The translations under genes and the position numbers were made by a program. A DNA stretch of 64,000 nt from Rhypophila decipiens (lineage: Eukaryota; Ascomycota; Sordariomycetes; Sordariales; Naviculisporaceae), in the NCBI GenBank assembly GCA_033297075.1, contig MU858135.1:62001-126000 (forward strand), read 5' to 3'. Shown here piece by piece: positions 22,782 to 34,150 of this stretch. The notes beneath the pieces are model-generated. The model was not told the origin of the DNA and did no database searches. It saw nothing but the letters and a program-made list of their open reading frames with translations. Each line of letters opens with the position of its first letter. Position 1 is the first letter of the stretch.

Positions 22782-23020
22782 TATGTGATAAGGTTTGCTT
22801 TTCGATGAATTCCGTATCTGAGTCATGGCCATAAGTAGTCAGAATAGAGGAGACGTGGCAGTCTCGGAAGGAGCCTGAACCTTGGCTCGGGCCGAGTCAT
22901 CCTCGGGAAGGCCTTCCCGAATCCACATCTCATCCACACCTAACCCAGGCAAAAAGGGACGACGGACCCTCTTGACCCGCTCTGAGGGGCCAAGTTAACA
23001 TCTAACAAGATATTCCCACA

Positions 23021-23094
23021 TCCTCTGTGGCGCAATTGGCTAGCGCGTCTGACTGTTAATCAGGAGGTTGGAAGTTCAAGCCTTCCCGGAGGAG
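23021..23094 (+). tRNA. tRNA-Asn (GTT)
   Basis: Full cloverleaf: acceptor TCCTCTG with CGGAGGA, anticodon arm TCTGA-CTGTTAA-TCAGG with anticodon GTT, T-arm with TTCAAGC, discriminator G as expected for Asn. No intron. It is divergent from tRNA-Cys, 239 bp away. Confidence 0.97.
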
Positions 23095-23133
23095 TGTATA
23101 TCTCGCTTCAAAAAGTCTTCAAGTGATGAAGAC

Positions 23134-23144
23134 TTTTCTTTTTT
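23134..23144 (+). terminator. Pol III terminator of tRNA-Asn
   Basis: TTTT followed by C and TTTTTT lies 40 bases beyond the tRNA-Asn 3' end. This is the first strong T-run downstream. Confidence 0.7.
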
Positions 23145-23249
23145 ATAAAGAAAAAATTTAACTGGTCCTCTAATAATTTCCATCTTTTTGTCAACCTTTT
23201 TACCTCTTAGTCTCTGCCTTTCCATGACCATCTCTAGATAGTCTAACGA

Positions 23250-23430
23250 GCTGGAATAAATTCCTTAATTAGTGGGAGTAGATGCTTGACGGGCTTGAAT
23301 AAATGCCTTGACTGGCTCGAGTTGATCCCTTGACTGGCTTGAGTAAATGCCTTGAATAAATGCCTTTACCTGCTGGAATAAAAGCTTTGACTGGCTGGAA
23401 TAAATGCCTTGACGGGCTCGAATAAATGCA
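23250..23430 (+). repeat. Minisatellite, about 22-bp unit
   Basis: Seven to eight imperfect copies of a unit close to GGCTGGAATAAATGCCTTGACT. Copies differ by substitutions and one partial unit. A 10-bp direct repeat CTCTAGATAG flanks the array at 23232-23241 and 23500-23509. Confidence 0.85.
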
Positions 23431-23760
23431 TGTGCATTGAGAAAGATAAAGTAGACTGGTGCCTGTATACAAAGTAGTGGTGCCTGTTTATTATAGCCCC
23501 TCTAGATAGGCTGTTAAAGTTGATTGCCATTGTATGCTTTGAGGCGGCATTTGCCTCCGCGTCTATGATCTATCTAAGAAGCTTGACCACTGAACCACAA
23601 TGCAGCCAAAAATTGGCACGAAGCACAATGGTCCGCTGCAGTCTAGTGGTTTATGTGGAATTGGACATGGTCCACGCTTCTTTTTTCGCCTCTCTCCCGG
23701 GCCTTCATGCCCTTGTAAACTCGGGGTCTAAGAAGTCATCGACCCATCTGGGTACGTCTG

Positions 23761-23799
23761 GGTACGTATCACGCACAGACTCTGTGCATGATACGTACC
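23761..23799. repeat. Hairpin-forming inverted repeat
   Basis: Arms 23761-23778 and 23782-23799 are 18 bp each, complementary at 17 of 18 positions, with a 3-base ACT loop. There is no T-run after it and no adjacent gene, so its role is unknown. Confidence 0.9.
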
Positions 23800-24187
23800 A
23801 CAGATCGAATCAACGACTGTACTCCCCATGTTTACGGGCACCACTCGGCACTGCTCCTTGGCTTTGCCAGCGATAGCTACTTTATGTAACCAACGCAGCA
23901 TGCCATACCTGCCTAGACTCCGCATCACCGGACGTTATTAGTTGGCCCGAGCAGTGCCAGTGACCCCGCCCGGGTTCAATCCCAAAATGATTTAGGGTCA
24001 CCTCACCATCACCCATACATGTTACATAACATCATTCACATGATCTCGACAGCGCCCCCCTGCCCTCCCTGCCGTCAAGACGCCCGAGGTGAAGCTCAAG
24101 CAGCGGATGATATTTCCGCCCCTCGGGTTCGGGGAGTCCGTTGCTCGCAAAAGAGCACCGACCACGCGTTACCTAGCACAACAGTTA

Positions 24188-27051
24188 CTAGTAGGGCCCC
24201 TTGACCCGGACGCGAAAGATGTACCGGATCTGGACGTGGGACGGATCGTAGAGGACGTATTCGTTGAATTGCAGATAATAGTTTCCATCCGTGGAGGTGG
24301 GGTACGGTCTCGAGGTATCGGGCTTTTTTTTTAGACAGGCATTAGTCAACTGTACAAAAGTCCAGAAAGAAAAGAACGAAGTCAACAAAACCAAAAAAAA
24401 AGGAAAAGACCACATACCATCCAGACATCTCCATAGTCATTCGCTTGCCCACGCTCTTGCTCACCATCATGACCCTTCCAATCCCAGTCCAGTCTCCAGG
24501 GGACCTTCTTCCATCCCTCGGGCCCGTCCTTCGGTCCGACCTTGCCCACTCCCTGGATACTTCTCACCCCATTGCCCAGTGTCCTGAGAGTAGGGGCATC
24601 GTCCACGTACACCACATCCTTCAACTCCTCGGTCCGTCTTCGTTTGTCCTCCTCCCATTCTCGTTTCTCTTGAACGAATACATGTCCATGGGGCATGCTA
24701 TGCCTGGACCGGTGTCGCTCGGAAGGACTGCCCACGTCGGCTTCACAGAGCAAGAGGATGGCGTATACCTCGCTGGGACCAGTGCAGAGGTTTCGCCGAG
24801 GGCTGCAGTAATTCGCGCTCTTGGATGACGCGTCGGCGAGGTAGATGCCGTCGCCAAACATGGTTGATCCGCCCGGGGGAATCATGTTCATGGCTGGTGC
24901 TCTTGGTGGCATTTGGGGCGGGATTTGCAACATCCAAGCTGGCAATTGAGTGACTTGGGGAGGAGGAGGTGCAGGTGGTGGTTGGTTGCCGAGAAGTCTT
25001 CTCCGCTTGTTGGTCTGGGTCATTGGGGCCGCTGGCAATGCTGTAGCTGCCAGCGCGGCTAGCATTTGTTGCTGTTGGGCCTGCCTTTGAGCCTGCCTTT
25101 GGGCCTGCATTCGGGCCTGCATCAGCGCGAGGTGTTGCTTTTGGGCCTGCATCACCGCGGCTTGTTGCTGTTGGGCCTGCCTCTGCACTTGGGCCTGGAA
25201 TGCGGCCGAAGGGGCAGCATTGGTGGTGGGCTGACTGGGAACGGAAAGATGAGTGTTTCTGGCCGCCATGGCAGCATTCCTCTGTGTCGTGAGCTGGCCT
25301 GTTCTCATGAAGGCAAACTGATTACCAGGAGCTTGAGGGGGCGCAGGCTGCCGGGCTGGAGGGTCGGGGGGGGGATCTGGGCAGCGTTTGTAGATTTGAA
25401 GGCCCTTTTCGAGGATGCCGAACAAGGAGGAGAGGGGCGTGCCGTGCCAGAGGAGCACTCTATTCCGCCGGGGGGGCTCTCGAGAATCAGCAGCAGGCAG
25501 TTGGTCATCCCGTGTTTTGCGCAGCCACTCGTGATACGGGTTCTTAACCGTGGCCTTGGTGTATACGCGGTAGATGCTCTCGATCTCGAACTGCATTCTG
25601 TGCTCGTGTGTCTGGCATGAGTTCTCCAGGTAAGCCTTCAACTCACGGAATTCTAGCGCGGTGCTACCAGTACCTGGTAGCAGACGAAAACCGTGAGGCA
25701 GAGACGAATAAGCTTGCATGAGCGGTGCGGCCTTAGCGCTCCTTCTCCTGACTCCGCCCCTGGCTCCCCATTCCCAGGCCTGGGGATTTCCCTTGTGGCC
25801 GACCGTGTTCTTGAAGTCTTCCAGCCCGAGCGGTGGGTTCTGCGGGTTAAGATTGTGCAGAAATTCAAGCTCGAGGAAGAGGAGGTAATGGTTGGATATC
25901 ACCAGGGGTCGGGCGCTGTTGCCGGGTCCGTGCCAGGACGGGATCTGGCTTCTGTAGCAGCTCGACGCGGCCGCGAGGGTTGTCCATCTCAAAACTCGTG
26001 GTTTCTCGTTACTGTTCCTGTCCTGTTCGGGCAAGTCGTCGGACCCTAGGTAAAACGTGATTCTCTTCAGCGTCTGGAAGGCCTGAGCAATGGTGCGGAT
26101 GCTCAGGCAATGAAAGGGCGCTGTGAAGGAGTTCGAGGAGGACACACTGGGCGACGCGTTGACGGTGTTATGGCAAGTTCTAGACCTTGAAGCGCCGTCC
26201 CCATACAATATATTCTCCATCAAGAAGCTCGTTGACTCGTCCATCCTTGCCATCGTTGCCAGTGCCTCATGGTCGACAAGCTTGACTTGCTGGTAGCGGG
26301 AATAGTCTTGATCAACATAGATGTAATGATCTCGAAGTGGGTACTGTGAAACAGACACGGGCTCTGCCAAGTATCTATGCTCCCATCTCGTCCCGGTGAG
26401 GCTTTCGAAGCGATTCTTGAACACTTCCACCATAGAGTTCGAGCAGGAATCGTGCCAACCGGCCACCAGTTGACTACTGGCACTGGGCCTGGCTGGCTTG
26501 TCAAGGTCGCCCAAGAGACCGGCTCGACCGAAACGCTCAAAAAAAACATACTTGTCCCCGTCGTATAAGACCTGCAGTCTCCTGAATTCGTTCACGTTGT
26601 CGGTGATGTCGGATTTGAGCAGATAGGCGTCGTAGATGGACTGCGAGTCTCTGTCCAAGTGCACCGTGTGGCTTGGTGGGAAGACGGCAGGGTCTGTCGG
26701 AACACAGATCGGGTAGCTGTCGGACAGACTGAAGTAAAAGGTCTGCCATCCATCTGGCACAGCATCGTAAGCTAGGCACTCCTTCTTCCAGCACGGTCGT
26801 TCCCAATCCTCGGGCAAGTGTCCCCGTTTCGGATCCCAGAACGACGAGATTCTGGGAACCGGCTGAGGTCGGGCCATGATAGAGCTTGTCATCCTCTTCA
26901 AGCCGGTCGCATCCTTGGACTGTGCTCCAGACGAGTCCCCAGGTGCTGTGCCAGTGGCAGCATGCAGTTTGCCCGGGTTAATGGCAAACGGCAGGGGACA
27001 GCCGTCAGATTCAGGGACGACCTGCATATCTCCCCCCGATTGAGCAGCCAT
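24188..27051 (-). CDS. Poly(ADP-ribose) polymerase (WGR-PARP) with Q-rich catalytic insertion
   Basis: Exon 1 is 27051-24418. Exon 2 begins at 24322 (after AAAAG; CTAAT branch-like site just upstream) or at 24349 (after TACAG) and ends at 24188; both keep frame, giving 922 or 931 aa. The start is ATG 27051. A WGR-like domain lies in the N-terminal third (YVFFERFGRAGLLG; WGR is FGR here), then a helical regulatory region, then the ADP-ribosyltransferase fold: His536 (LLWHGT), Tyr737 (GDGIYLADASSKSANYC) and the catalytic Glu in exon 2 (FNEYVLYD, about residue 899). So the H-Y-E triad is complete. About 200 residues separate His and Tyr, against roughly 35 in PARP1; the extra part is Q/A/P-rich with a basic KRRR patch. 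No BRCT domain or zinc finger is seen. Expected role: nuclear ADP-ribosylation in DNA-damage response. Confidence 0.92.
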
Positions 27052-28076
27052 GTTCAATGTCTTCTACCAGCCCCAATGCGATATTTCTCACAGTTATGAG
27101 GTGAGGGTTTGGCAATCAATTACCTTGCAATTTTTGGGCGATGGGAAATGTGGCTGTTGCCTAAGGTAGGTCGGCAAGCCAAAGCCGATAAGGCTTTGAA
27201 GTCAATGAAGTGGGGTCAAGGGAAAAGGAGAAAGAAACACGAGGGTGGAATGTCCAGGGCGAAGGGGGAAATGCAGTAATTTATATATTGCCAATGAGGG
27301 GGTCGTCGAGGGCTAATGGAAGCTCAGTCAAGGTGCGAGAATCGTGATGAAAGGAGACAAGCTTTGTGCGGTGAGCATGGGTGTCGGGTTGAGGTTGAGC
27401 CGCATGGCCACACGCCCACACCGAAATGCTGCTTTGAGCCCATGCAACTAGCCGATTCCGCCCCACGTTGTGTGACCACTCATTGACCACTTGTGAGAGT
27501 TCCCAACTCCATCTCGTCGTAAGCATATCACGTGGAGCCCATTTCAAGAGGACCGTCCGAGGTATCCGATAGGCCAGCGTCAACACCGCACGATGGTTCA
27601 ACGCAAGGGCGTTTGAGAGGTGTGCTTGTAATTGACGCAAGGGCCACTAGCTGGGGAGATGATGGCTTATCAGCCAGAGCTGGCAAACATGGAGTTGTCA
27701 TTGGATCTGGAGTCTGGAGTCCAATGTATACAACGTATGCCCGCAACTCAGGTGGCACCTTCCCAAATGAATGAGTCATCAATGGGCTGGCAGAATGCCA
27801 TAAAAGGGCTCTTTCTGCCTGCTCTGTTCCAAACTTCCAGTGCTAAGTAGTCCGGCGGTTCTTGACATTTTAACTTCCTATCAACCGCACCGCCCCATCA
27901 AAACCCAACGCGTTGCCATCTCATGGACCGCCGGTTTTGCCATCCGAAGAGTTACCGCCGGCCCACTCACCGATCTTCCTGACTCTCTCATCTGACAACA
28001 ATGAACTTGAAGCTACACGCTACGCCGCGTCCCCACACTCAATCTCCCACAATCGACCCGACTCGACGGTATCTGG
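27052..28076. other. Intergenic region between PARP and amidase genes
   Basis: About 1 kb that includes the PARP promoter and the 3' side of the amidase. Nothing coding is supported. Confidence 0.6.
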
Positions 28077-30168
28077 TCACAACGTTCCGCTTGCCCCTGC
28101 CAAGAAAACTTTATACTTTCCCAGCACATTGGCCAAAACCTCGGCAATGGCCAGCACCTTTTCCTCCTCAAACTTTCGACCAACGATCTGCACACCGACA
28201 GGCGCACCGTCATAGACTTCGGCGTCGTAGGCCTCCCAGTTTGCCTTATCCAGCCCATCACGCGGGACGTACTTTTTGTCAGGCTTATCGACCTCCTTAT
28301 CTGCCTCAGTCACGGGGATAGTGACAGCTGAGTAATTCAGCAAGTTGATCACCCCCGTATAGCCCACGTAAAAGTATTTGCCCGGAATGACGGCTGCATG
28401 CGGCGCTACGGGCATGATGAAGGCATCAACCGTCTGCCCATCGGCGTCCTTATCTTCCTCGCTTTTCAAGCCCGTGCTGTTGTTCCAGTAATCAGCGTAA
28501 TCCTCCTGGAATTTGATCGCCTTGAGGGTAAGTGTCTGAAACTCAAGCAGACCCGTTGCCTCACGCGGACGAAATGTTTCCTGCAAAGGGGCGATGATTG
28601 GTTCGCCAGAGAATGCGGTATGCGACTTGACATCTGCCCCGCCGTCGGAGAATAAAATTGGACTGTGAATTTCTTGCTGGACGTTTATTCCATGATTGGG
28701 AGGGACCCATGGCACAATCCTGTGACCTGCTTGAGTAATTGAGTTGCTGAGGAGCTCGACTGCGCGACGGACGGGCGGGTGAGGTTCGACGACCCCATCC
28801 GAGATCAGGACTCCGATTTTGAGTGCTCGGGATGTCGGGGAGGAAAATGAAGAGTAGACGTCTTCTCGGAAAGGAATGGGTACCACGGTTGGGTCGTTGA
28901 GCCAAGGAGAAGCAGCGAGGGTTGCGCGCAGTCCGAGGGTTACGCCTGAGAGCGAGCTGCTGAGGATGCCGACCGTTGACGCGTAGGTTGTCTGTCCGGG
29001 GCTCTGCCATTATTGTCACTTGGTCAGTTTGGCTTCTTTCTTTCTTAGCTATGTGATTAGAAGTGAAAAGCCCGGCATGGCCAAGGTGAGGTGTGGCATG
29101 CATGCCCTGGACCTTTGTTCGGTAAGGATAAAAAGGAGAACGCACTTACGGTGTTGGCCGCATCACGATAAGGCAGCCGCCCAGGCGTCGGCTTGAGGCC
29201 AAAGATGCCGCAAAAGGCAGCCGGGATGCGAACCGATCCGCCAATGTCGGTACCGATGCCTAGGCAACTCCCGCCCAGGGCAATCAAGGCGCCCTCTCCA
29301 CCGGACGAGCCTCCGCATGAGAGCTTCTGGTTGCGCGGATTTATGGTGTGTCCAAAGATGTTGTTGATGGTCTCACCGAGCTAAATCTCGGCTGTTACTA
29401 TCTGATGCTTCAAGGTCTAGGTGAAACATACCATCAATGTCTGGGGAACACTTGTCTGTCAGGTCCAGAAAGAGTCAGCACTTGACATTCGATCGTTGAG
29501 ATAACACCTTTCATACAGACCTTGCAATACAATACAGCGCCCTGGGATTGCAAATCCTTGGCGATCTGGCTTTCGATCTTGTGACGTTGACTCCAGTCCG
29601 TGATGCCGAGGTTGCTGCCGATCCAGCCAACATAGCCCATCGTGGTATCGACGCCCTTGACGTGGAACTGGTCCTTCAGACTGACCGGAAGACCATGGAG
29701 AGCGCCCAGCTTGTCGAGCGTGCCGGCTTTTTTGTGCGCCTCGTAAATCTCATCTAACTGCTTGGCTCGCTCGAGGGCCTCGTCAGGAAAGAACTCGTGC
29801 AGGCAGTTGCTCTGTTTGTTACACTAATCATGAGTACTTTTTGAGACTGAGTCAGGCTTGATGACATGACTTACCATCTGATGCGCAACAGCGGCTGTCT
29901 TGCAAAACGCCGTAGTCACTTGCACAGCGGTCAAATCGCCTGTTCTGATGGCATCCACGAGGGCAATGCTGTCCTTGGTGATGATGTCAATTTCGCGCCG
30001 CTCGAGATAGCTGTGAATAACCCTTCCAGTAATGTCTCGATGTTCGCGGAGCGAGTCTGAGAGAACAATCGGCCTCAGTCGCCATTCCTCTGGGATCTTG
30101 GCCAGAAGGCCGTTTCGCTTCCTCTCGGCCCTGACCTCCCATGGCAGGTCTGATGTTTCGACAAGCAT
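28077..30168 (-). CDS. Amidase-signature hydrolase (acetamidase-like)
   Basis: Five exons: 30168-29875, 29811-29521, 29455-29432 (only 24 bp, encoding TSVPQTLM), 29380-29150 and 29003-28077. All introns are GT-AG in phase 0. The product is 588 aa. The amidase signature is complete: Lys144 (LPVSLKDQFHVKG), cis-Ser229 (CGGSSGGEGAL) and nucleophile Ser252 (GIGTDIGGSVRIPA), followed by FGLKPTPGRLPY. The family cleaves carboxylic amides with a Ser-cisSer-Lys triad. In fungi this length and the motif set fit general amidases of the acetamidase type, with nitrogen scavenging as a likely role (inference). No signal peptide is seen. A TATA-like box lies about 100 bp upstream. Confidence 0.93.
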
Positions 30169-30264
30169 GGCGGGTTTCTTTGTTTCCGTCGTGGTCTTCT
30201 TTCTGTGTGTTAAGTAGGAACAGAAGAAAAATCGTGTTTCAGGGACCGGGCTTCAAAAGAGCAG

Positions 30265-30271
30265 GTTTATA
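30265..30271 (-). promoter_or_regulatory. TATA-like box of the amidase gene
   Basis: TATAAAC on the minus strand, 97-103 bp upstream of the amidase ATG. Confidence 0.45.
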
Positions 30272-31076
30272 ACACAAAAGTAGGAATGAGCCGAGGTAGC
30301 ACTGGATCTGCCCAAAGAGGGGTCACACACGAACAATGCACCACTCTGGCCGTTGAAGCTCTGCTTGAGTCACTGCAGGAGCTATCGCCGAACCAATCGG
30401 AAGCTTTTGTCACAGTACCGCCTGGGACTATGTATATACGAGTTTTAACCCCGGTGGTAGAATTGTTCAACACGTAAACACCACACATGTGCACGTCGTT
30501 GTTCGGCCTTACGGCCGAGGAGAATTCAGAATGCCATCTTTTCGAGAATGTGATTATGTAACGAGTTACTCCAAGAACCTGTCATTTTCTCCTCACTTCC
30601 TTTTTCGTATTTCCCTTTACCGGGCATGGTGCAAATTTCCAAGGGTTTCGAGCGGTTTCTGCTCGGCACTGCCATCCGAATGGTCAGGCATGCCCTTTGC
30701 TCTAATCTTCGAGCGCCATGCCAAACAGCCGGGCCGATGCGTCAAGCCAATGGGCTCTATCATGTGGACTATTATTGGACCTGCCAAAATATTAGTTGGT
30801 CTAGCTCTGTGAAAAACGATAGCCTGGAGTGTAGCCGGAGAGTGCTGTGTTGTGGAAAGTGGATGAGGGGGACAGGAGAAGATCTCGAACCGACCTTGAA
30901 CCATGGTACAAAATTATGATGAGAATTTGTTGGTCGGTAGCGCTTTCCAGTTCAACTGCATTAATTAATGCAACCTGGTATTCAGCTGTCTTGTACGTTT
31001 GGATGACGGAATGGTGCCACTTGGCTGGATCGGGTACGTCATCCGTGTAAAGTTTATCTACACGTCCTTCCTCGCT
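30272..31076. other. Intergenic region between divergent amidase and SDR genes
   Basis: About 0.8 kb. A small perfect hairpin (TCGGCC-TTAC-GGCCGA, near 30505-30522) is the only structure I noticed. No coding region is supported. Confidence 0.5.
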
Positions 31077-31084
31077 TATAAAGG
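31077..31084 (+). promoter_or_regulatory. TATA box of the SDR gene
   Basis: TATAAAGG lies 73-80 bp upstream of the SDR start codon, a good distance for a fungal TATA promoter. Confidence 0.55.
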
Positions 31085-31156
31085 CCCATCCTTGTCCATG
31101 GACCTGAGCATCCACTGTTCCGAGTTCCTCATCCCACCACAGGCTTCTCAACAAAT

Positions 31157-32191
31157 ATGGCGCAAAAAGTCGGAACCAATGATCTTGTGGCCTCTAGACT
31201 CTTCTCGGTCGAGGGATGGGTCTGTCTCGTCACTGGTGGCGGGACGGGGATCGGGTTGATGTGTGCGCAGGCACTTGCTGCCAATGGTTGGTGATTCTAT
31301 ATTTGACAGTTGCATCGTTGGTACTGATTGTCGTGACCCAGGTGCCAAGGTCTACATCACCGGTCGCCGAAAGGAGGTTCTCGACAAGGCCGCCTCGACG
31401 CATTCACCTTCAAGTGGACCAGGCAAGATCATTCCGTGAGTCCCTTCTTCCTTATTCTAGCTGCCTAGGTAGTCTGACTTGTCACTTCCGCCAGCCTTGG
31501 TCCCTGCGATGTTACATCCAAACCCGACCTCCTCGCCCTCAAATCTGAAATCACCGCCTCAGACGGCCATCTCAACCTCCTCATCTGCAATGCCGGCATA
31601 TCAGGCCCCAAAGCCCCCATCCCCGCGGAAGCTACTTCTTCGGCCCCCGACATCCTCAAAGCCCTGTGGGACAAGGAAGACCCAGCTGCCTGGGCAGATG
31701 TATTCTCCACCAACGTAACATCAGTCTACTTCACGACCCTAGCTTTCCTGCCTCTCCTCCAAGCAACTTTCTCTCATCAGCAAACTCCCCAGCCAGTCAG
31801 AGAAAACGCGTCGGTGATAGTCATATCCTCCATGTCGGGTCTCATGTCCCATTCTCAAGGGCATTTTTCCTACAACGCCGCGAAGGGGGCCACAGTTCAT
31901 CTCACAAGACTGATGAGCACCGAATTTGGCGATACCGGAGTCCGAGTGAATTCGATCGCGCCGGGGTATTTTCCCAGTGAAATGACCACAGGGCAAAGCG
32001 ACGAGGGACAAAAGAGTTCGTTGGAGGATGAAAAGGTTCGATCAAAGGGTCATCCTGTTCCTGCTGGGCGGGCGGGAAGTGATGAGGAGATGGCCATGGC
32101 TTGTTTGTTCTTGGCCAACAATCGCTATGTCAATGGCGAGATTTTGGCTGTTGATGGAGGTGTTTTGGGCAAGGTTCCTTCGGGGCGGTAA
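31157..32191 (+). CDS. Short-chain dehydrogenase/reductase (SDR)
   Basis: Three exons: 31157-31286, 31342-31435 and 31495-32191. Introns are 55 and 59 bp in phases 1 and 2; the spliced product is 306 aa. Classical SDR motifs are all present: cofactor loop TGGGTGIG at residues 26-33, CDVT, CNAG, the catalytic Ser in VISSMSG, YNAAKG (YxxxK) and SIAPGYFPSEM, with a C-terminal VNGEILAVDGG. RRK after the second strand (TGRRKE) suggests NADP(H) preference. It is probably a cytosolic oxidoreductase; the substrate cannot be read. The first intron donor GTTGGT is weak but needed to join the Rossmann strand. It is divergent from the amidase. Confidence 0.92.
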
Positions 32192-32252
32192 TGGCTGGAT
32201 CGAAGAGGGAAAGGAAGCCACGGATGTGTGTTGTGTGATTGTGCTTGGAACG

Positions 32253-32576
32253 TTATTGCTCTTTGATGGGACCGGGGTCTCGATGGTGGATGGGTATGTT
32301 CGATCTTGTTTCGGAATCATCAACAGGAGGCAGCTTTCTCGTAGTGTCTGCGCCACTACCATGTGTCGAAGTAGGCCACGAAGTTTCGACAAGTGTGGGA
32401 GCGGATGAAAGTAGGACCTCTGATTGCCTCGGTATAGTCATGATCTGATGATTTCTTGTACGGGTGAAAGTCAAGTAAGCGACCCAGAGGGATAATGCAG
32501 CAATCAGAATCGAGGGAATCCCGAGAGCAAGAGCTATAGCAGCCTCGTTGGAGATGGTATTTGACGGGCAACACAT
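32253..32576 (-). CDS. Small single-span membrane protein
   Basis: 107 aa from ATG 32576. A short N-terminus with two Cys is followed by one strong membrane segment (residues about 11-35, AAIALALGIPSILIAAL and onward) and a Ser/Thr/Pro-rich, probably cytoplasmic tail. The layout resembles small uncharacterised fungal membrane proteins. A TATAAAGG box lies about 145 bp upstream on the same strand, supporting a real transcription unit. It is convergent with the SDR gene, with only about 60 bp between stops. Function unknown. Confidence 0.5.
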   Translation of the reverse strand: MCCPSNTISNEAAIALALGIPSILIAALSLWVAYLTFTRTRNHQIMTIPRQSEVLLSSAPTLVETSWPTSTHGSGADTTRKLPPVDDSETRSNIPIHHRDPGPIKEQ

Positions 32577-32717
32577 TGAACAAGATTTGATGTGTTTAAT
32601 GGCTTGAACGAACACGGCTTGTGGGAGGGAGAGAGAAGGTGTAGAGAGGGTAGTTCAGGTCATAAAGACTGAATTCTGTCGAGGACAGGCTGCATGGGGA
32701 ACTGGGACCTGATGTGT

Positions 32718-32725
32718 CCTTTATA
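32718..32725 (-). promoter_or_regulatory. TATA-like box of the small membrane-protein gene
   Basis: TATAAAGG on the minus strand about 142-149 bp before ATG 32576. Confidence 0.4.
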
Positions 32726-34150
32726 TCACCGTCATCGGCTGTGCTCGTGGGACACACAAAAAGCAATGAACCCAAGTTTTCCTGCGTCCGCTACCAAGTA
32801 ATCCGGGGGTAATGGAACTCGGTACGTCGTCGTGATGGCCGCGGTGGCCTGGCGTTGCACAAGACAGGACTGGCAGACCACGTTCGGGTACCGGTACTCG
32901 CCAAGCCTGGGGGACTCAAGTTTCCATGCCCAAGGATCAGACCCTACATCTATGGACAGCTGGCGTTGCTAGTGAATTTGATGATCCACTCAGCTACCAC
33001 CAGCTGGCATAATCAGGAGCTCGTGGATTGATTGGCCCGAATCCCGATAGGGGGATCAAAATACACCAGTCCCCAGGCTTTAGAAAACGTCACGGTACCT
33101 CTCGACCCTGGTACCGGATGTCACTTTGGCTGTGCCCATCTCTCCAACCTTCAGGCTATGCGGCCAATAACAGGACAGAGTTTAAACTCCGAAGCTGGAC
33201 ATTTTATCCAGAAGTAGCCTAGACTGTGACTCCCAAGTGCCTTACCGAGCAAGCCCCTGAGAAGTGTTGAAGTGTGGCTAGAGTTTGTGCATGGTGGCGC
33301 CGAAGTCCTTGCAGAAGCTGCAGGATGGAGCTGACATCCTGTCAGAAAATAAGCACTTTAAATCAGCGGAAATCCCCTGTAACGTTATTCATTTGAGTAT
33401 TCGTTGTTCAAGTTACTTGAGGAGAAGTTCGGCCGCCAGAAGTTCTGCTATTACCAGCTGACCGCTAAGTTCGGGCTTCTCCCGGTGTCTCACAAAGTGC
33501 ATAACTGGCCAGTCACATCTCGGGTAAATTTTCCAATTGGCAATGGCAGCCCAGATGCCCCCTCGTTATTCTAGTTCGTGTTCCTTGCCTCAGGCTTCCC
33601 TTAATCCCGTTCCACTGGCGGCCATATACCCGTCTATTGTGGCACACTCTCCGGTGGCCTAGGGTTCACTCACGGGGCGTACAAAGGTCATCACTTGTCC
33701 CTCCGCCCCTGTATCAATTCCGAAGAGTACGACAGATGGGACTGCTCATGCTTCCATGTGGTTATGTTACCGTTTCTCTATCCTGTGTAACATATGTATA
33801 ACCAACCAGGGGATGTGGAATTTGGACTTGCAGATTGTACAATACAGTACAACCATACTCTGACGTTGCTCGGCGTGAAACCTTCTTTTTAATTGTATAC
33901 CATCTCTGGAAAAGGTGACTGATGGTGGAGTCCAAGGTGCCATGTAGCTTGGTATCTTCTAGACGAAGAGTAGTATCATTGCTGTCGTGTTGAATTTAAG
34001 TCTAATATGCTGAAGTAAGTGTATATGTATCGTGGGATATGTGTATATAAACAGGTAGGGCCGGGGCCGAATAACCATGAGTTGGACGGATGGCGGCGAT
34101 ATCCAATAATCTGGCCAGCCGTTCTACTGGGTGGGACTGACGAGTCTCGA
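32726..34150. other. Gene-poor region
   Basis: About 1.4 kb with no credible gene, RNA or repeat found. Confidence 0.6.

Noticed and set aside
23250..23430. Possible CRISPR-like array
   Set aside because: Units are directly tandem without unique spacers, and the genome is fungal; it is a minisatellite.
23930..24000. CCCGGGTTCAATCCC resembling a tRNA T-arm
   Set aside because: No matching acceptor, D or anticodon arm around it; taken as chance or a remnant too short to call.
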